Assembly: GCA_023150275.1 (NCBI GenBank)
Contig: JAKLLG010000004.1
Location: 124,001 to 188,000, forward strand
DNA: 64,000 bases
Source of the DNA: Rhodocyclaceae bacterium
GTDB lineage: Bacteria; Pseudomonadota; Gammaproteobacteria; Burkholderiales; Rhodocyclaceae
Direction: 5' to 3'
The notes below the pieces were generated by a model, which did not search any database, was not told the DNA's origin, and was given only the letters and a program-made list of their open reading frames with translations. Of the stretch, positions 28,494-37,902 are shown in pieces (within the stretch, counting starts at the first letter, position 1; each line of letters begins with the position of its first letter). Made by a program: the position numbers and the translations under genes.

Positions 28494-29462
28494 TCAGAAG
28501 CTTCGGGTCACCGCGAAAGCCGATAATTCTAGCAGCGATTCCTTGTATTGTGAAGCGGGGAGACACGCGATCGCTTCCGCCGCGAGTGCCGATTCCGCTT
28601 CCGCCACGCGGCGGGCGCGATCAAGCGCGCCGCTCTCGCGCACGGCAACGAGGACATCGGCGAAGGCATCGCGCCCGCCCTGTTCGATTGCGCTGCGCAC
28701 CAGTGCGGCCTGCTCCGGACGCCCGCGCTGCATGACATGGATCAGGGGCAGCGTCGGCTTTCCCTCGGCCAGATCGTCCCCGACGTGCTTGCCGGTTTCG
28801 GCCTCGGCACCGGAGTAGTCGAGAACATCGTCGATGATCTGGAACGCGGTGCCCAGATGCATGCCGTAGGCGGCCAGCCCCTGCTCCTGCTCGGGCGATG
28901 CGCCGCCGATGATCGCCCCCAGCTGTGCCGCCGCCTCAAACAGCTTCGCCGTCTTGTAGCGGATCACCTGCAGGTAGCGCGCCTCGTCGACATCGGCGTC
29001 GTGACAGTTCATCAACTGCAGGACTTCGCCCTCGGCGATGATGTTGGTTGCGTCGGAGAGCACCTGCATCACACGCATGTCATCGACAGCGACCATCATC
29101 TGGAATGCGCGCGAATAGAGAAAATCGCCGACCAGGACGCTCGCGGCGTTGCCGAACATGGCGTTGGCGGTCTCGCGCCCGCGGCGCAAGGCGGACTCGT
29201 CGACCACGTCGTCATGCAGCAGGGTGGCGGTATGGATGAATTCGACGACAGCGGCGAGGTCGTGGTGGAAACGCCCGCGGTAGGCGAGCGCCCCCGCCGA
29301 GAGCAGGACCAGCGCCGGGCGCAGGCGCTTGCCGCCGCTCTGGATGATGTATTCAGCGACCTGACGAACGAGCACCACCTCCGAGTGCAGGCGTTGCCGG
29401 ATGACGGCGTCCACGGACTGCATGTCCGTGCCGATGAGGGAATGGAGCTTTTCGAGACTCAC
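28494..29462 (-). CDS. ispB: octaprenyl-diphosphate synthase
   Basis: An all-trans polyprenyl-diphosphate synthase of about 322 residues that makes the ubiquinone side chain. The two aspartate-rich motifs are present: LLHDDVVDESALRRG (first) and IIDDVLDYSG (second), with GGKRLRP upstream. The start is uncertain: GTG at 29462 gives the usual MSLEKL-type N-terminus, while a TTG at 29471 would add three residues. The gene precedes tRNA-Pro and a terminator. Confidence 0.93.
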   Translation of the reverse strand: MSLEKLHSLIGTDMQSVDAVIRQRLHSEVVLVRQVAEYIIQSGGKRLRPALVLLSAGALAYRGRFHHDLAAVVEFIHTATLLHDDVVDESALRRGRETANAMFGNAASVLVGDFLYSRAFQMMVAVDDMRVMQVLSDATNIIAEGEVLQLMNCHDADVDEARYLQVIRYKTAKLFEAAAQLGAIIGGASPEQEQGLAAYGMHLGTAFQIIDDVLDYSGAEAETGKHVGDDLAEGKPTLPLIHVMQRGRPEQAALVRSAIEQGGRDAFADVLVAVRESGALDRARRVAEAESALAAEAIACLPASQYKESLLELSAFAVTRSF

Positions 29463-29516
29463 TGCGGGCAACCAGTTTCGGTAAACCGGCGCATCTTAGG
29501 CGGCGCCCCGGGGTGC

Positions 29517-29544
29517 GTCAAGCAAGCAGCCCCCGGCGCTTGAC
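29517..29544. promoter_or_regulatory. inverted repeat in the ispB/cyclase intergenic region
   Basis: The perfect 7-bp arms GTCAAGC (29517-29523) and GCTTGAC (29538-29544) lie between the divergent ispB and adenylate cyclase genes. The position suits a regulator site for either gene. No known regulator is recognised. Confidence 0.3.
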
Positions 29545-29584
29545 CGCCCCCCGCCCGTACTGCCATAGTTAGCGGCATGCGCTT

Positions 29585-30910
29585 GTGCTATCGATCGGCC
29601 CACCCGTGAGCGATTCATTCATCCATTCGATCCGCACCGCCGGAATCTGCGCCGGGGATTCGGAAGAACTTCAGCTCAAGAAATCGCTGCTCATGCTCGC
29701 CACGGGGCTTGTCTGCCTCATGTCGATGCTGTGGCTGTTCATCTACTGGCAGCTCGGCCCGCAATTCTCGACCACGATTCCCTTCGTTTTCCAGCTATTG
29801 CTCGCCGGCAACATGGCGGTTTATCTGAAGACGCACAATTTCGACCTCTTCCGCCACACGCAACTCAGCCTCTTCCTGTTCATGCCCTTCGTGGCGCAGT
29901 GGAGCATCGGCAACTTCATCACCGCGAGCGGCGTCAGCCTGTGGGGGCTGCTCGCCCCGATCGGCGCCATCCTCTTCTGCGGCGTGCGCGAATCGATCGC
30001 CTGGTTCATCGCCTACATCTTCATGACCGCGCTTTCGGGGTTCTTCGATTTCTACCTTGCCGACACTGTCGCGAGTAGCGCCGGCAACGCGGTGCCAATC
30101 CGCACCAGCGTATTCTTCTTTGTGCTCAACTTCATCACCGTATCGAGCATCGTCTATCTGCTGCTGCGTTTCTCCACGCTGGAAAAGGAAAAGGCGGCGC
30201 GCCGTCTCGACGAGGCGCACAGGCTGCTGCAGATCGAGCAGGAGCGCTCGGAAAAACTGCTGCTCAACATCCTGCCCGGCCCCGTCGCGGAACGGCTGAA
30301 GAACAGTTCGCAAACGATCGCCGACGGTTTTGCCGATGTCACCGTGATGTTTGCCGACATCGTCAATTTCACCCGCGTCGCCGAAGGGCTCACACCGCAG
30401 CAGGTGTTTGCGATGCTCAACCGGATCTTCTCGTCCTTCGATGAACTCGCGGAAAAGTACGGCATGGAAAAGATCAAGACGATTGGCGACGCCTACATGG
30501 TCGCCGGCGGCTTGAACAGCGAGTTCGCCAACTACTCCGACGCCATTGCCGACATGGCGATCGAGATGCGCGACTTGCTGCATCGCGATTTCAACGTGAA
30601 CCAGATGCATCTGGAGGTCCGGATCGGCATCGGTACTGGCCCCGTTGTCGCCGGCGTGGTGGGCAAGAAAAAATTCATCTACGACCTCTGGGGCGACACG
30701 GTCAATATCGCCAGCCGCATCACCAGCGAGGGGGTTCCGGGCATGATTCAGGTCGACGAGACGACCTACCGCCGCCTCAGCACTCGCTACGAATTCCATG
30801 AGCCGCAGACGATCTACCTGAAGGGCAAGGGCAACATGGTGGTTTATCGCCTGATCGGGCGGAAAGGCGAAATGCCCGTCCCGTCTGCTCCTACGTCGCA
30901 GAACACCTGA
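29585..30910 (+). CDS. membrane-bound class III adenylate cyclase
   Basis: A protein of about 441 residues with roughly six hydrophobic segments (residues 33-205), a short coiled linker and a class III cyclase domain. Metal-binding Asp residues lie in VMFADIVNFT and in IGDAYMVAGG. The purine-specificity pair is Lys (KIKTIGD) and Asp (IYDLWGD), which predicts ATP rather than GTP as substrate. It should make cAMP in response to a membrane or internal signal. The start is a GTG at 29585 or 29606; no clear ribosome-binding site decides. Confidence 0.9.
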   Translation: MLSIGPPVSDSFIHSIRTAGICAGDSEELQLKKSLLMLATGLVCLMSMLWLFIYWQLGPQFSTTIPFVFQLLLAGNMAVYLKTHNFDLFRHTQLSLFLFMPFVAQWSIGNFITASGVSLWGLLAPIGAILFCGVRESIAWFIAYIFMTALSGFFDFYLADTVASSAGNAVPIRTSVFFFVLNFITVSSIVYLLLRFSTLEKEKAARRLDEAHRLLQIEQERSEKLLLNILPGPVAERLKNSSQTIADGFADVTVMFADIVNFTRVAEGLTPQQVFAMLNRIFSSFDELAEKYGMEKIKTIGDAYMVAGGLNSEFANYSDAIADMAIEMRDLLHRDFNVNQMHLEVRIGIGTGPVVAGVVGKKKFIYDLWGDTVNIASRITSEGVPGMIQVDETTYRRLSTRYEFHEPQTIYLKGKGNMVVYRLIGRKGEMPVPSAPTSQNT

Positions 30911-30962
30911 TTTCCGGGACTGGCGCTGGCGGACGCCGGCCACAGCATCGCGGACAACCGCC

Positions 30963-32657
30963 CTAGCGCGGATTCAATGCAAAGCGGACCCTGCCCGGCT
31001 GATTCTCCACCAGACGGAGCGTGTAACCGAGTTCCTCCGCCTGCAACGCAGCGTGGTACAAGCCAATGCCGAGACCGTTCGACGACGTGACAGGCGCCCC
31101 AAACAAGTTGCTGCAGACATGCTCCGGAACTGGCGACCCCGTATCCAGCACGCTTATGGCCCGCCCACCCTCGCTCAGCACCACTTCGATTTCGATGCCA
31201 GGCTCATGGCGCCGCTTCTCGACGGCATTCTGCAGGAGATTATCGACGACGCTGTCGAAGAGCGTGGTCGGCAGCAGGGTTTCCGAAAGGCAGCGATCGG
31301 CCGCGAAGCGCACGCCCAGTGTCTCGTAGCGCTCGCGCAGCGCCGCCCACCACACTTCGGCGCTGGCCAGCGGGCCAACGCCGCCGCGCGGGCGGCGCAG
31401 CTTGTCCAGCGTCTGTTCGAGACGCTGGACAATCAGGGGCAGCTGCCGCTGCATCAAGGGCTGGATTTCCGCTGAGCGCGCTTCGTCGAGCGATTGCGCG
31501 ACGTAGCAGAGGTTGTTCAGCGACTGCAGCAAATTCTTCACATCATGCGTCAGGCGGGCACCTGTTTCGTACACGGCACGCAGGTAACTCACCTGTTCGA
31601 GTTCGCGCTCGCGCAACTTGGCAAGATAGTACTCGGCGACAAGCTGCGTCAGCAGGCGGAAATGCCAGACCAGGGCCGGACTCAGACGGTAGCGTGTGTG
31701 AAGGACGAGGCGCACCGAGAGAACGGTGAATTCCTGCGAGAAATGGCTCTCCACACCGAATCGCCCCTCCTCGCCGCCGGCGGACCATTCGCCCCCCTCC
31801 ACCCATGGCAAATCGAGCATCTGCTGCAGGGCTCGGTCGAGAAACGGCGCGGGCTCTCGAATTTCATCCGCGAGTTCCGTCAGGCGATGCAGCCACTGCT
31901 CGAACGGCAAGCCGACGGTCAGCAGGTAGCGCGAAAAGAAGATGCCGACGCCGCCAAAGCCGGGGCGCGGGTTCCACGCCCAGCCGAGCAGTAGCAGCAT
32001 GCCGCCCATGACGGCGATCGTCGCGAACAGGGCCTCGATATAGCCCGTTCGCTGGATGACCATGAACGCCAGGCTACCGAGCACGAGCACCGCGACGAGC
32101 AGGAACACGAACAGGCTGTAAACAAAATCCACCGGCCCCGCCGCCTTGCGCTCCGCGGGCAGGCGAACCGGCATGATCGCCATCAGGGCGAGCGGGATTG
32201 GCGCCCCCCACATGAACAAGAGGCTCAGCATCTGCTCCGCATCGCCCGGGCCGGGAACTACTCGCGGCACAAGATAAAAAAGCACTGCTGTCAGCAGGTA
32301 GGCGAATGCCAGCAGATAGAAGACCCGTGTTCCCCGATGCGACACGAACAACACGCGCCCGCCCACCAGCGCAGCGACGAAAGCCGTCCACAACATCAGC
32401 AACCAGCTGCCATAACCCCAGATTCCGGCACCGACGATCAGCGCCACCGCAGAAAATGAGGAAAAACCAAGACGCCGCTCGGCATGCACAAAGGGCTGCC
32501 AGAGCATGAACAGGCCGACATCGACCAGCCACCAGACAATTCCGAGCCGATCGCCGGGGCTGGCGAGCAAGGACAGATGCAGGACCACCAGCAACGCCAC
32601 CAGCAAGCCTTGCTGCCGCTCGACAAGAAAACGGCCGGCGCGCGCAAGCAGCGTCAT
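30963..32657 (-). CDS. membrane sensor histidine kinase (PrsK-like architecture)
   Basis: A protein of about 564 residues with seven to eight hydrophobic segments in the first 230 residues, a GAF-like middle, H371 in ARLTHDVKNLLQSL and a C-terminal ATPase domain (DNLLQNAVEKR, SNGLGIGLYHA). The HDVKN-type H-box resembles kinases of the PrsK/NtrB sort. No response regulator is adjacent. The ATG at 32657 is preferred to a GTG 48 bases upstream. It is divergent from the prepilin gene with its sigma-54 promoter, so it might control it, but this is a guess from position. Confidence 0.85.
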   Translation of the reverse strand: MTLLARAGRFLVERQQGLLVALLVVLHLSLLASPGDRLGIVWWLVDVGLFMLWQPFVHAERRLGFSSFSAVALIVGAGIWGYGSWLLMLWTAFVAALVGGRVLFVSHRGTRVFYLLAFAYLLTAVLFYLVPRVVPGPGDAEQMLSLLFMWGAPIPLALMAIMPVRLPAERKAAGPVDFVYSLFVFLLVAVLVLGSLAFMVIQRTGYIEALFATIAVMGGMLLLLGWAWNPRPGFGGVGIFFSRYLLTVGLPFEQWLHRLTELADEIREPAPFLDRALQQMLDLPWVEGGEWSAGGEEGRFGVESHFSQEFTVLSVRLVLHTRYRLSPALVWHFRLLTQLVAEYYLAKLRERELEQVSYLRAVYETGARLTHDVKNLLQSLNNLCYVAQSLDEARSAEIQPLMQRQLPLIVQRLEQTLDKLRRPRGGVGPLASAEVWWAALRERYETLGVRFAADRCLSETLLPTTLFDSVVDNLLQNAVEKRRHEPGIEIEVVLSEGGRAISVLDTGSPVPEHVCSNLFGAPVTSSNGLGIGLYHAALQAEELGYTLRLVENQPGRVRFALNPR

Positions 32658-32775
32658 AACCGCGCTTCGTCCCGTTGGGGTATCGAGCTGTCGAAATATC
32701 GACACATCGCCATCAAATCTGTCGCACCTCTGACAAAAGTAGTAGAAAACGGCTCAAATTCGGCCCCAAAACCGC

Positions 32776-32791
32776 TGGCACGAATTCTGCA
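32776..32791 (+). promoter_or_regulatory. sigma-54-type promoter of the prepilin-like gene
   Basis: TGGCACGAATTCTGCA has a perfect -24 element (TGGCACG), the invariant GG and GC exactly 10 bases apart, and TGCA in the -12 box. Transcription would start near 32802, giving a leader of about 29 bases to the ATG at 32831. Pilin genes are often under sigma-54 and PilR. Confidence 0.8.
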
Positions 32792-32830
32792 GTGGAAGAA
32801 GCGTCACCACCACGATAGCAGGTAAGCAAA

Positions 32831-33532
32831 ATGAAAAGCCAACAGTCCGGTTTCACGCTCGTCGAGATTGCCATTGTACTGGTCATCATCGGCCTGCTGC
32901 TTGGCGGCGTGCTGAAGGGTCAGGAATTGATCAATAGCGCCAAGGTGAAAAACTTTGCGAATGACTTCCGTAACATTCCGCTATTTATATACGGATACCA
33001 AGATAAATATCGCGCACTTCCGGGTGACGATGCCGCAGCCGCTGCTCACGTCGGGGCTGGTGCAACCCAAATTGCTGCAGCTAACGGTTCTGGTAACGGA
33101 ACACTCAACGGAAACTGGTGGGACGGTGCAGCAAGTCTCGCGAATAGCGAGACGGTAGCCTTCTGGGAACACATTCGCCGGGCCAACTTGGCCGCAGGTG
33201 CTACTGCAATCGCATCCGATGCTGATCTCCCAAAGAATGCCGAAGGCGGATGGATTGGCATTGAAGCGGGATCGACTGTAGCTGCAAATCAATACATCAC
33301 GGGATTAAGCGGGACGTACATCGTCTGTTCGGCGGGAATATTGGGCAAGTTTGCAAAACAATTAGACTCGACGATGGATGACGGGAACCCCTATACAGGT
33401 TCGATGCGCGCAGTGCCAGGGATGCCAAATGCCCGCGGAAACGCAGCACACTGCGCAGTTGCGGGAACACCCGCAGCATGCGCAACTGCAGTTGATGACG
33501 CAGCCCCCTATACTGTATGTTTAGCATTCTGA
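32831..33532 (+). CDS. orphan type IV prepilin-like protein
   Basis: A 233-residue protein with a classic prepilin leader: MKSQQSG cut before FTLVEIAIVLVII, with Glu at mature position 5 (residue 12). The mature domain is Gly/Ala/Asn-rich with four Cys residues near the C-terminus. No pilus assembly gene is near, so it could be a minor or alternative pilin using assembly proteins encoded elsewhere. Its base composition is visibly lower in GC than its neighbours, with AT-rich codons near 32970-33010, which hints at transfer or relaxed selection. Confidence 0.88.
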   Translation: MKSQQSGFTLVEIAIVLVIIGLLLGGVLKGQELINSAKVKNFANDFRNIPLFIYGYQDKYRALPGDDAAAAAHVGAGATQIAAANGSGNGTLNGNWWDGAASLANSETVAFWEHIRRANLAAGATAIASDADLPKNAEGGWIGIEAGSTVAANQYITGLSGTYIVCSAGILGKFAKQLDSTMDDGNPYTGSMRAVPGMPNARGNAAHCAVAGTPAACATAVDDAAPYTVCLAF

Positions 33533-33556
33533 TTCACTAAAATCAGCCCTCTGCAC

Positions 33557-33585
33557 AAAGCCCGCTCCGGCGGGCTTTTTCTTTT
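33557..33585 (+). terminator. rho-independent terminator after the prepilin gene
   Basis: The arms AAAGCCCGC (33557-33565) and GCGGGCTTT (33570-33578) pair perfectly around TCCG and run into TTTTTCTTTT. It ends the prepilin transcript before the convergent Kef gene. Confidence 0.9.
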
Positions 33586-33588
33586 CTG

Positions 33589-35556
33589 CTACCCCTTCAG
33601 CAGCCGCTCCTCCACCACCGCCAGCCCATCCGGCCTGCCCAGCAGCACCACAACATCGCCCTGCTGAAAACGCAACTCATCCGAGGGTTCCAGCGCACGG
33701 ATGTTGCGCCGGCGCACGGCGCTGACGACGACATCGAGTTCGCCACAACCGATCTCGGCGAGCGTATGGCCGATGGCGTAGGCACCGGCATTGAGCATCA
33801 CCGAATGCAGGCGCTGGGCCTCGGTGTCGTGCACGTCCTCCTCGCGGTCGCTCTGCCCGTGAAAGAAACCGCGCAGCAACTGATAGCGCCCGGCTCGCAT
33901 CTCACGCACGCGCCGCAGCACCCGGTTGATCGGCACGCCGATCAGCACCAGTGCGTGCGAGGCAAGCATCATGCTCGCCTCCAGCGACTCCGGCACCACC
34001 TCGGCGGCACCCGCCGCCCGCAGGCGCTCCATGTCGGCATCGTCGTAGGTGCGCACAACCACCGGCATGTCCGGCTTCAGCTCATGTACCAGATGCAGTA
34101 CACGCTCTGCGGCACGGGCATCGGCGAAGGTGACGATCAGCACGCTGGCGCGCATGACGCCGGCAGCAACCAGGGTTTCGCGACGCGACGCGTCGCCGAA
34201 AACGACACTTTCACCGGCTGCCGCGGCCTCGCGCACCCGTTCCGGATCGAGATCCAGAGCAACGTGCGAGACCTGCTCCTGCGCCATGAAACGGGCCAGC
34301 GTCTGGCCGCTGCGGCCGAAGCCGCAGATGATGGCGTGTTTTTCGGTGCCCATCGCTTGCGCGAAGATGGTGGTCAGTTCCATCGAACGCAGCAGCCACT
34401 CGCTCGATGCAAAGCGAAGCGCGATGCGGTCGCTGTAATGCACGATCAGCGGTGCCAGCAACATCGAGAGGACCAGCGCCGCAAGCACTACCTGCGCCAC
34501 CAGCGAGGGCACGAAATCGAAGCGCTTGATATCGGCGAGCAGGACAAAGCCGAATTCACCGCCGGCGCACAGCCAGAGGCCGGTACGGATCGCCGTCCCC
34601 GGCGGACTCCCAAGCAGGCGCGAGAGGCCGCCGGCAATGACGAACTTGAGCAGCAGCAAACCCGCCAGCACTGCCAGCACGAGTGCCAGATTGGCGAGCA
34701 CCAGGGACATGTCGAGCAACATGCCGATGGTGACGAAGAAGAGCCCCATCAGCACATCGCGGAAGGGCTTGATGTCCTCTTCCACCTGATAGCGGTATTC
34801 GGTTTCCGAAATCAGCATGCCGGCGACGAAGGCGCCGAGCGCAAGCGACAGCCCTGCCACCTCGGTGAGATACGCCAGCGCCAGCGTGATCAGCAGGACA
34901 TTGAGCATGAACAGTTCGGCCGACTTGCCGCGCGCCACGATGTAGAACCAGCGGCGTACCAGCCGCTGCCCGACATAGAGCACCAGCGACAGCACGACGA
35001 AGGCCTTGAGCGCCGCCACAGCCAGCGTCATTGCCATCTTTTCCGGCGACTGGCCGAAGGACGGAATCAGGATCAGCAGCGGCACCACGGCGAGATCCTG
35101 AAAGAGCAGCACGCCGATGATTTCGCGCCCGTGCTTCGAATCAAGCTCCATCCGCTCGGTGAGCAGTTTGGTCAGCACCGCCGTGGACGACATCGCCAGT
35201 ACGCCGCCGAGCGCAACGCCCCCCTGCCAAGGTAGATCGAAGAACAGGCACAGCACAGCCGTGCTCGCGAGGGTCACCACCACCTGCAGGCAGCCCAGCC
35301 CGAAGACGATGCGCTTCATGGCATAGAGCTTCGCCAGCGAGAACTCCAGCCCGATCGAGAACATCAGGAAGACGACGCCAAACTCGGCGAGGTGCGCCGC
35401 GCCATCGGCATTGGCCATCAGGTTCAGGGCATGCGGGCCAATGACGGTACCGACGAAAAGATAGCCGAGCAGCGGCGGCAGATTGAGGCGCCGGAAGGCG
35501 ATCACCGCAAGTACCGACGCGCCGAGCAAGAGAAGGGACAGTTGCAGCGTATTCAT
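33589..35556 (-). CDS. Kef/CPA2-type K+/H+ antiporter with RCK domain
   Basis: A 655-residue protein: about 12-13 membrane helices (residues 1-395) of the CPA2 family with the conserved ALGAFVAGMLISET and GGEFGFVLL segments, then a TrkA-N (RCK) Rossmann domain starting at HAIICGFGRSGQTLARF near residue 404, and a TrkA-C domain at the end. It probably exchanges K+ for H+ in response to nucleotide or glutathione adduct binding. KefB versus KefC cannot be decided. It is convergent with the prepilin gene. Confidence 0.9.
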   Translation of the reverse strand: MNTLQLSLLLLGASVLAVIAFRRLNLPPLLGYLFVGTVIGPHALNLMANADGAAHLAEFGVVFLMFSIGLEFSLAKLYAMKRIVFGLGCLQVVVTLASTAVLCLFFDLPWQGGVALGGVLAMSSTAVLTKLLTERMELDSKHGREIIGVLLFQDLAVVPLLILIPSFGQSPEKMAMTLAVAALKAFVVLSLVLYVGQRLVRRWFYIVARGKSAELFMLNVLLITLALAYLTEVAGLSLALGAFVAGMLISETEYRYQVEEDIKPFRDVLMGLFFVTIGMLLDMSLVLANLALVLAVLAGLLLLKFVIAGGLSRLLGSPPGTAIRTGLWLCAGGEFGFVLLADIKRFDFVPSLVAQVVLAALVLSMLLAPLIVHYSDRIALRFASSEWLLRSMELTTIFAQAMGTEKHAIICGFGRSGQTLARFMAQEQVSHVALDLDPERVREAAAAGESVVFGDASRRETLVAAGVMRASVLIVTFADARAAERVLHLVHELKPDMPVVVRTYDDADMERLRAAGAAEVVPESLEASMMLASHALVLIGVPINRVLRRVREMRAGRYQLLRGFFHGQSDREEDVHDTEAQRLHSVMLNAGAYAIGHTLAEIGCGELDVVVSAVRRRNIRALEPSDELRFQQGDVVVLLGRPDGLAVVEERLLKG

Positions 35557-35630
35557 TGCCGGCGAGGCACCACCGCGAAGCGGGAAAAATTGCGCGAAAG
35601 GGGCATGGAATCTGGCACTCCGGGCCGATC

Positions 35631-35639
35631 TGCTATACT
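35631..35639 (+). promoter_or_regulatory. extended -10 promoter of kdsD-kdsC-lptC-lptA
   Basis: TGCTATACT is a TGn-extended -10 element with 5 of 6 matches to TATAAT, 28 bases upstream of the kdsD ATG. A -35 box is not clear, as is common for extended -10 promoters. Confidence 0.5.
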
Positions 35640-35666
35640 TCCCGGAATCATAACCGCATCACCTGC

Positions 35667-36641
35667 ATGAACCAAATCACCCCCTCTCCGAACGCGCTGG
35701 ACCTGGCTCGTCGCGTCCTGCGCATCGAGGCGGATGCCGTCGCCGCGCTCGCCGCGCGACTCGACCAGCGCTTTCTCCGCGCCGTCGATCTGATCCTGCA
35801 CTGCCACGGGCGCGTCATCGTCAGCGGCATCGGCAAATCGGGCCATATCGCGCGCAAGATCGCAGCCACCTTCGCCAGCACCGGCACACCGGCCTATTTC
35901 GTGCACCCGGCCGAAGCCAGCCATGGCGACCTCGGCATGATCACGCGCGATGATGTGCTGATCGCACTTTCCAATTCCGGCGAGAGCGCCGAACTGATGG
36001 CGATCGTGCCGATCATCCGGCGGCAGGGCGGCAAGGTGATCGCGATCACCGGCAACCCGGCATCGTCGCTGGCGATCGAATCCGACGCGCACCTCGATGC
36101 TGCCGTTGCCGAAGAAGCCTGCCCACACAACCTGGCCCCCACGGCCAGCACCACAGCAGCCCTCGCCCTTGGCGATGCGCTGGCCGTCGTGCTCCTCGAT
36201 GCGCGCGGCTTCGGCGCCGAGGATTTTGCCCGTTCGCACCCGGGCGGCACGCTCGGCAGAAGGCTGCTCACCCACGTGCGCGACGTCATGGCACCGGCGC
36301 CGGTAGTCAGCCCGACGGCCTCGGTGGCCGAGGCGATCCTCGAAATCTCGCGCGGCGGCTTGGGTATGACCGCAGTCGTTGATGAGAGCAGCCGGCTGCT
36401 CGGCATCTTCACCGATGGCGATCTGCGCCGCGCCTTCGAACGCAACATCGACCTGCGCGCAAAAACGGCCGGCGAGGTCATGACGGTGAAGCCGCGCGCG
36501 ATCGGCCCCGAGCGCCTTGCCGTCGAAGCCGTCGAGATGATGGAACAGTTCAAGATCAACGCACTACCGGTGGTCGATGCCAGCGGTATCGTGCTCGGTG
36601 CGCTCAACATGCACCACCTCTTCCGCGCCAAGGTCATCTGA
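35667..36641 (+). CDS. kdsD: arabinose-5-phosphate isomerase
   Basis: A 324-residue protein with an N-terminal SIS sugar-isomerase domain (IVSGIGKSGHIARKIAATFASTG, LIALSNSGES) and two C-terminal CBS domains. It converts ribulose-5-phosphate to arabinose-5-phosphate, the first step towards Kdo. The start ATG at 35667 matches the family N-terminus. It is the first gene of kdsD-kdsC-lptC-lptA; the TGA overlaps the kdsC start (TGATG). Confidence 0.95.
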   Translation: MNQITPSPNALDLARRVLRIEADAVAALAARLDQRFLRAVDLILHCHGRVIVSGIGKSGHIARKIAATFASTGTPAYFVHPAEASHGDLGMITRDDVLIALSNSGESAELMAIVPIIRRQGGKVIAITGNPASSLAIESDAHLDAAVAEEACPHNLAPTASTTAALALGDALAVVLLDARGFGAEDFARSHPGGTLGRRLLTHVRDVMAPAPVVSPTASVAEAILEISRGGLGMTAVVDESSRLLGIFTDGDLRRAFERNIDLRAKTAGEVMTVKPRAIGPERLAVEAVEMMEQFKINALPVVDASGIVLGALNMHHLFRAKVI

Positions 36642-37165
36642 TGGATGCTACCGGCCGCGCCCGCCAACTGCGCCTGATGGCCTTCGACGTCGACGGCGTA
36701 CTCACCGACGGCAGCATCTGGTATGCCGACGACGGCAGCGAACTGAAGGCCTTCAACGCACTCGACGGCGCCGGCATGAAGATGCTCGAAAAGGCCGGCA
36801 TCGCCGTGGCCATCATCACCGGCCGCCAGGCACCGTGCGTCGAACACCGGATGCGCAACCTCGGCATCCCCCACTTGTATCAGGACGTGCATGACAAGGT
36901 CGCCTGCCTGCAGGGCATCCTCGACCGCCTCGGCATCGAGGCAGCGCAAGCCGGTTTCATGGGCGACGATGTGATGGACCTCGCGGCCATGGCGGCCTGC
37001 GGCTTTTCCGCTGCGCCGGCAAACGCCCATGATGCGGTGCTGCGGCACGCTACGCTGGTGACCACACAGCGCGGTGGGCAGGGCGCTGTTCGCGAGGTTT
37101 GCGATTTCATTCTGGCCGCGCAAGGGCAACTGGAGGCGGCGATCGCGCCGTGGATGCCGCAATGA
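36641..37165 (+). CDS. kdsC: Kdo-8-phosphate phosphatase
   Basis: A 174-residue HAD-superfamily C0 phosphatase. Motif 1 is FDVDGVLTDG with both catalytic Asp residues, motif 2 is the Thr in IITGRQAP, and motif 4 is GDDVMDLAAM. It removes phosphate from Kdo-8-P. Start and stop overlap kdsD (TGATG) and lptC (ATGA), so the genes are translationally coupled. Confidence 0.95.
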   Translation: MDATGRARQLRLMAFDVDGVLTDGSIWYADDGSELKAFNALDGAGMKMLEKAGIAVAIITGRQAPCVEHRMRNLGIPHLYQDVHDKVACLQGILDRLGIEAAQAGFMGDDVMDLAAMAACGFSAAPANAHDAVLRHATLVTTQRGGQGAVREVCDFILAAQGQLEAAIAPWMPQ

Positions 37166-37902
37166 AAGCCTGGTCGACCGCCGCTTTCCCGATCTCGGTG
37201 CTGACGACGCTCGCCGGCCTCAGCTTCTGGCTGCTGCATGCCACCTCGATCGAAGAGCCGAAGCGCGACGGCAAGGACCGGCACGATCCCGACTACGTCA
37301 TCACCGGCATGAAACTGAACAAACTCGACAAGGCCGGCCTGCTGCAATACACGCTGACGGCCAACGAGGTTGTGCACTTTCCCGACGACGACTCGACCGA
37401 GGTCGCAGCGCCCTATCTCGTCTATCTCGGCAAGAACAAGCCGCCGCTCACCATGCGTTCGCGTACCGCCCACGTCAGCAGCGAGGGCGAAACGGTGATC
37501 ATGCGTGACGATGTGCATATCGTGCGCGCTGCGGCAGCAAACCGTCCCGAAACCCACGGCCGCATGCCCGACCTGACGATCCAGACCGAAGAGGAAACCG
37601 CCGAGACCATAGGTCCGGTTGTTTTCACGCAAGGCAACTCCTGGCTAAAGGGCGTCGGCATGAATCTCGACAATCGCACGCAGACCTACGTGCTGCAGTC
37701 GCAGGCTGTCGGTTTCTTCGAAAGTCGGCGCGCACCCGGCGCCAAACCGGCTGCCGCGCCTCGGGTAACTGCGGCCCCGCAGGCAACTGCTACGCCGAGT
37801 GCGACGCCCGCGCCCGCAAAGAAAGCAACACCGACACCTCCCCGCAAGGTCGAGAAGAAAACGCGACCCACTCAACCCAAAAAGACCAAGGCCAGTAAAT
37901 GA
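37162..37902 (+). CDS. lptC: LPS export protein LptC with Ala/Pro/Lys tail
   Basis: A 246-residue protein with one N-terminal membrane helix (about residues 8-26) and a beta-jellyroll periplasmic domain (DYVITGMKLNKLD..., LTANEVVHFPDDD...). It links LptBFG to LptA in the LPS bridge. The last 50-60 residues are a low-complexity Ala/Pro/Thr/Lys tail absent from typical LptC of about 190 residues. The start overlaps kdsC and the stop overlaps lptA (ATGA). Confidence 0.9.
   Translation: MKAWSTAAFPISVLTTLAGLSFWLLHATSIEEPKRDGKDRHDPDYVITGMKLNKLDKAGLLQYTLTANEVVHFPDDDSTEVAAPYLVYLGKNKPPLTMRSRTAHVSSEGETVIMRDDVHIVRAAAANRPETHGRMPDLTIQTEEETAETIGPVVFTQGNSWLKGVGMNLDNRTQTYVLQSQAVGFFESRRAPGAKPAAAPRVTAAPQATATPSATPAPAKKATPTPPRKVEKKTRPTQPKKTKASK

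Noticed and set aside
30963-33532. Sensor kinase next to the prepilin gene as PilS
   Set aside because: Its GAF-like middle and many membrane segments do not match PilS, and no PilR-type regulator is adjacent.
35600-35640. Sigma-54 promoter before kdsD (TGGCAC at 35613-35618)
   Set aside because: There is no GC at the required 10-base distance from the GG; the extended -10 box explains the promoter better.
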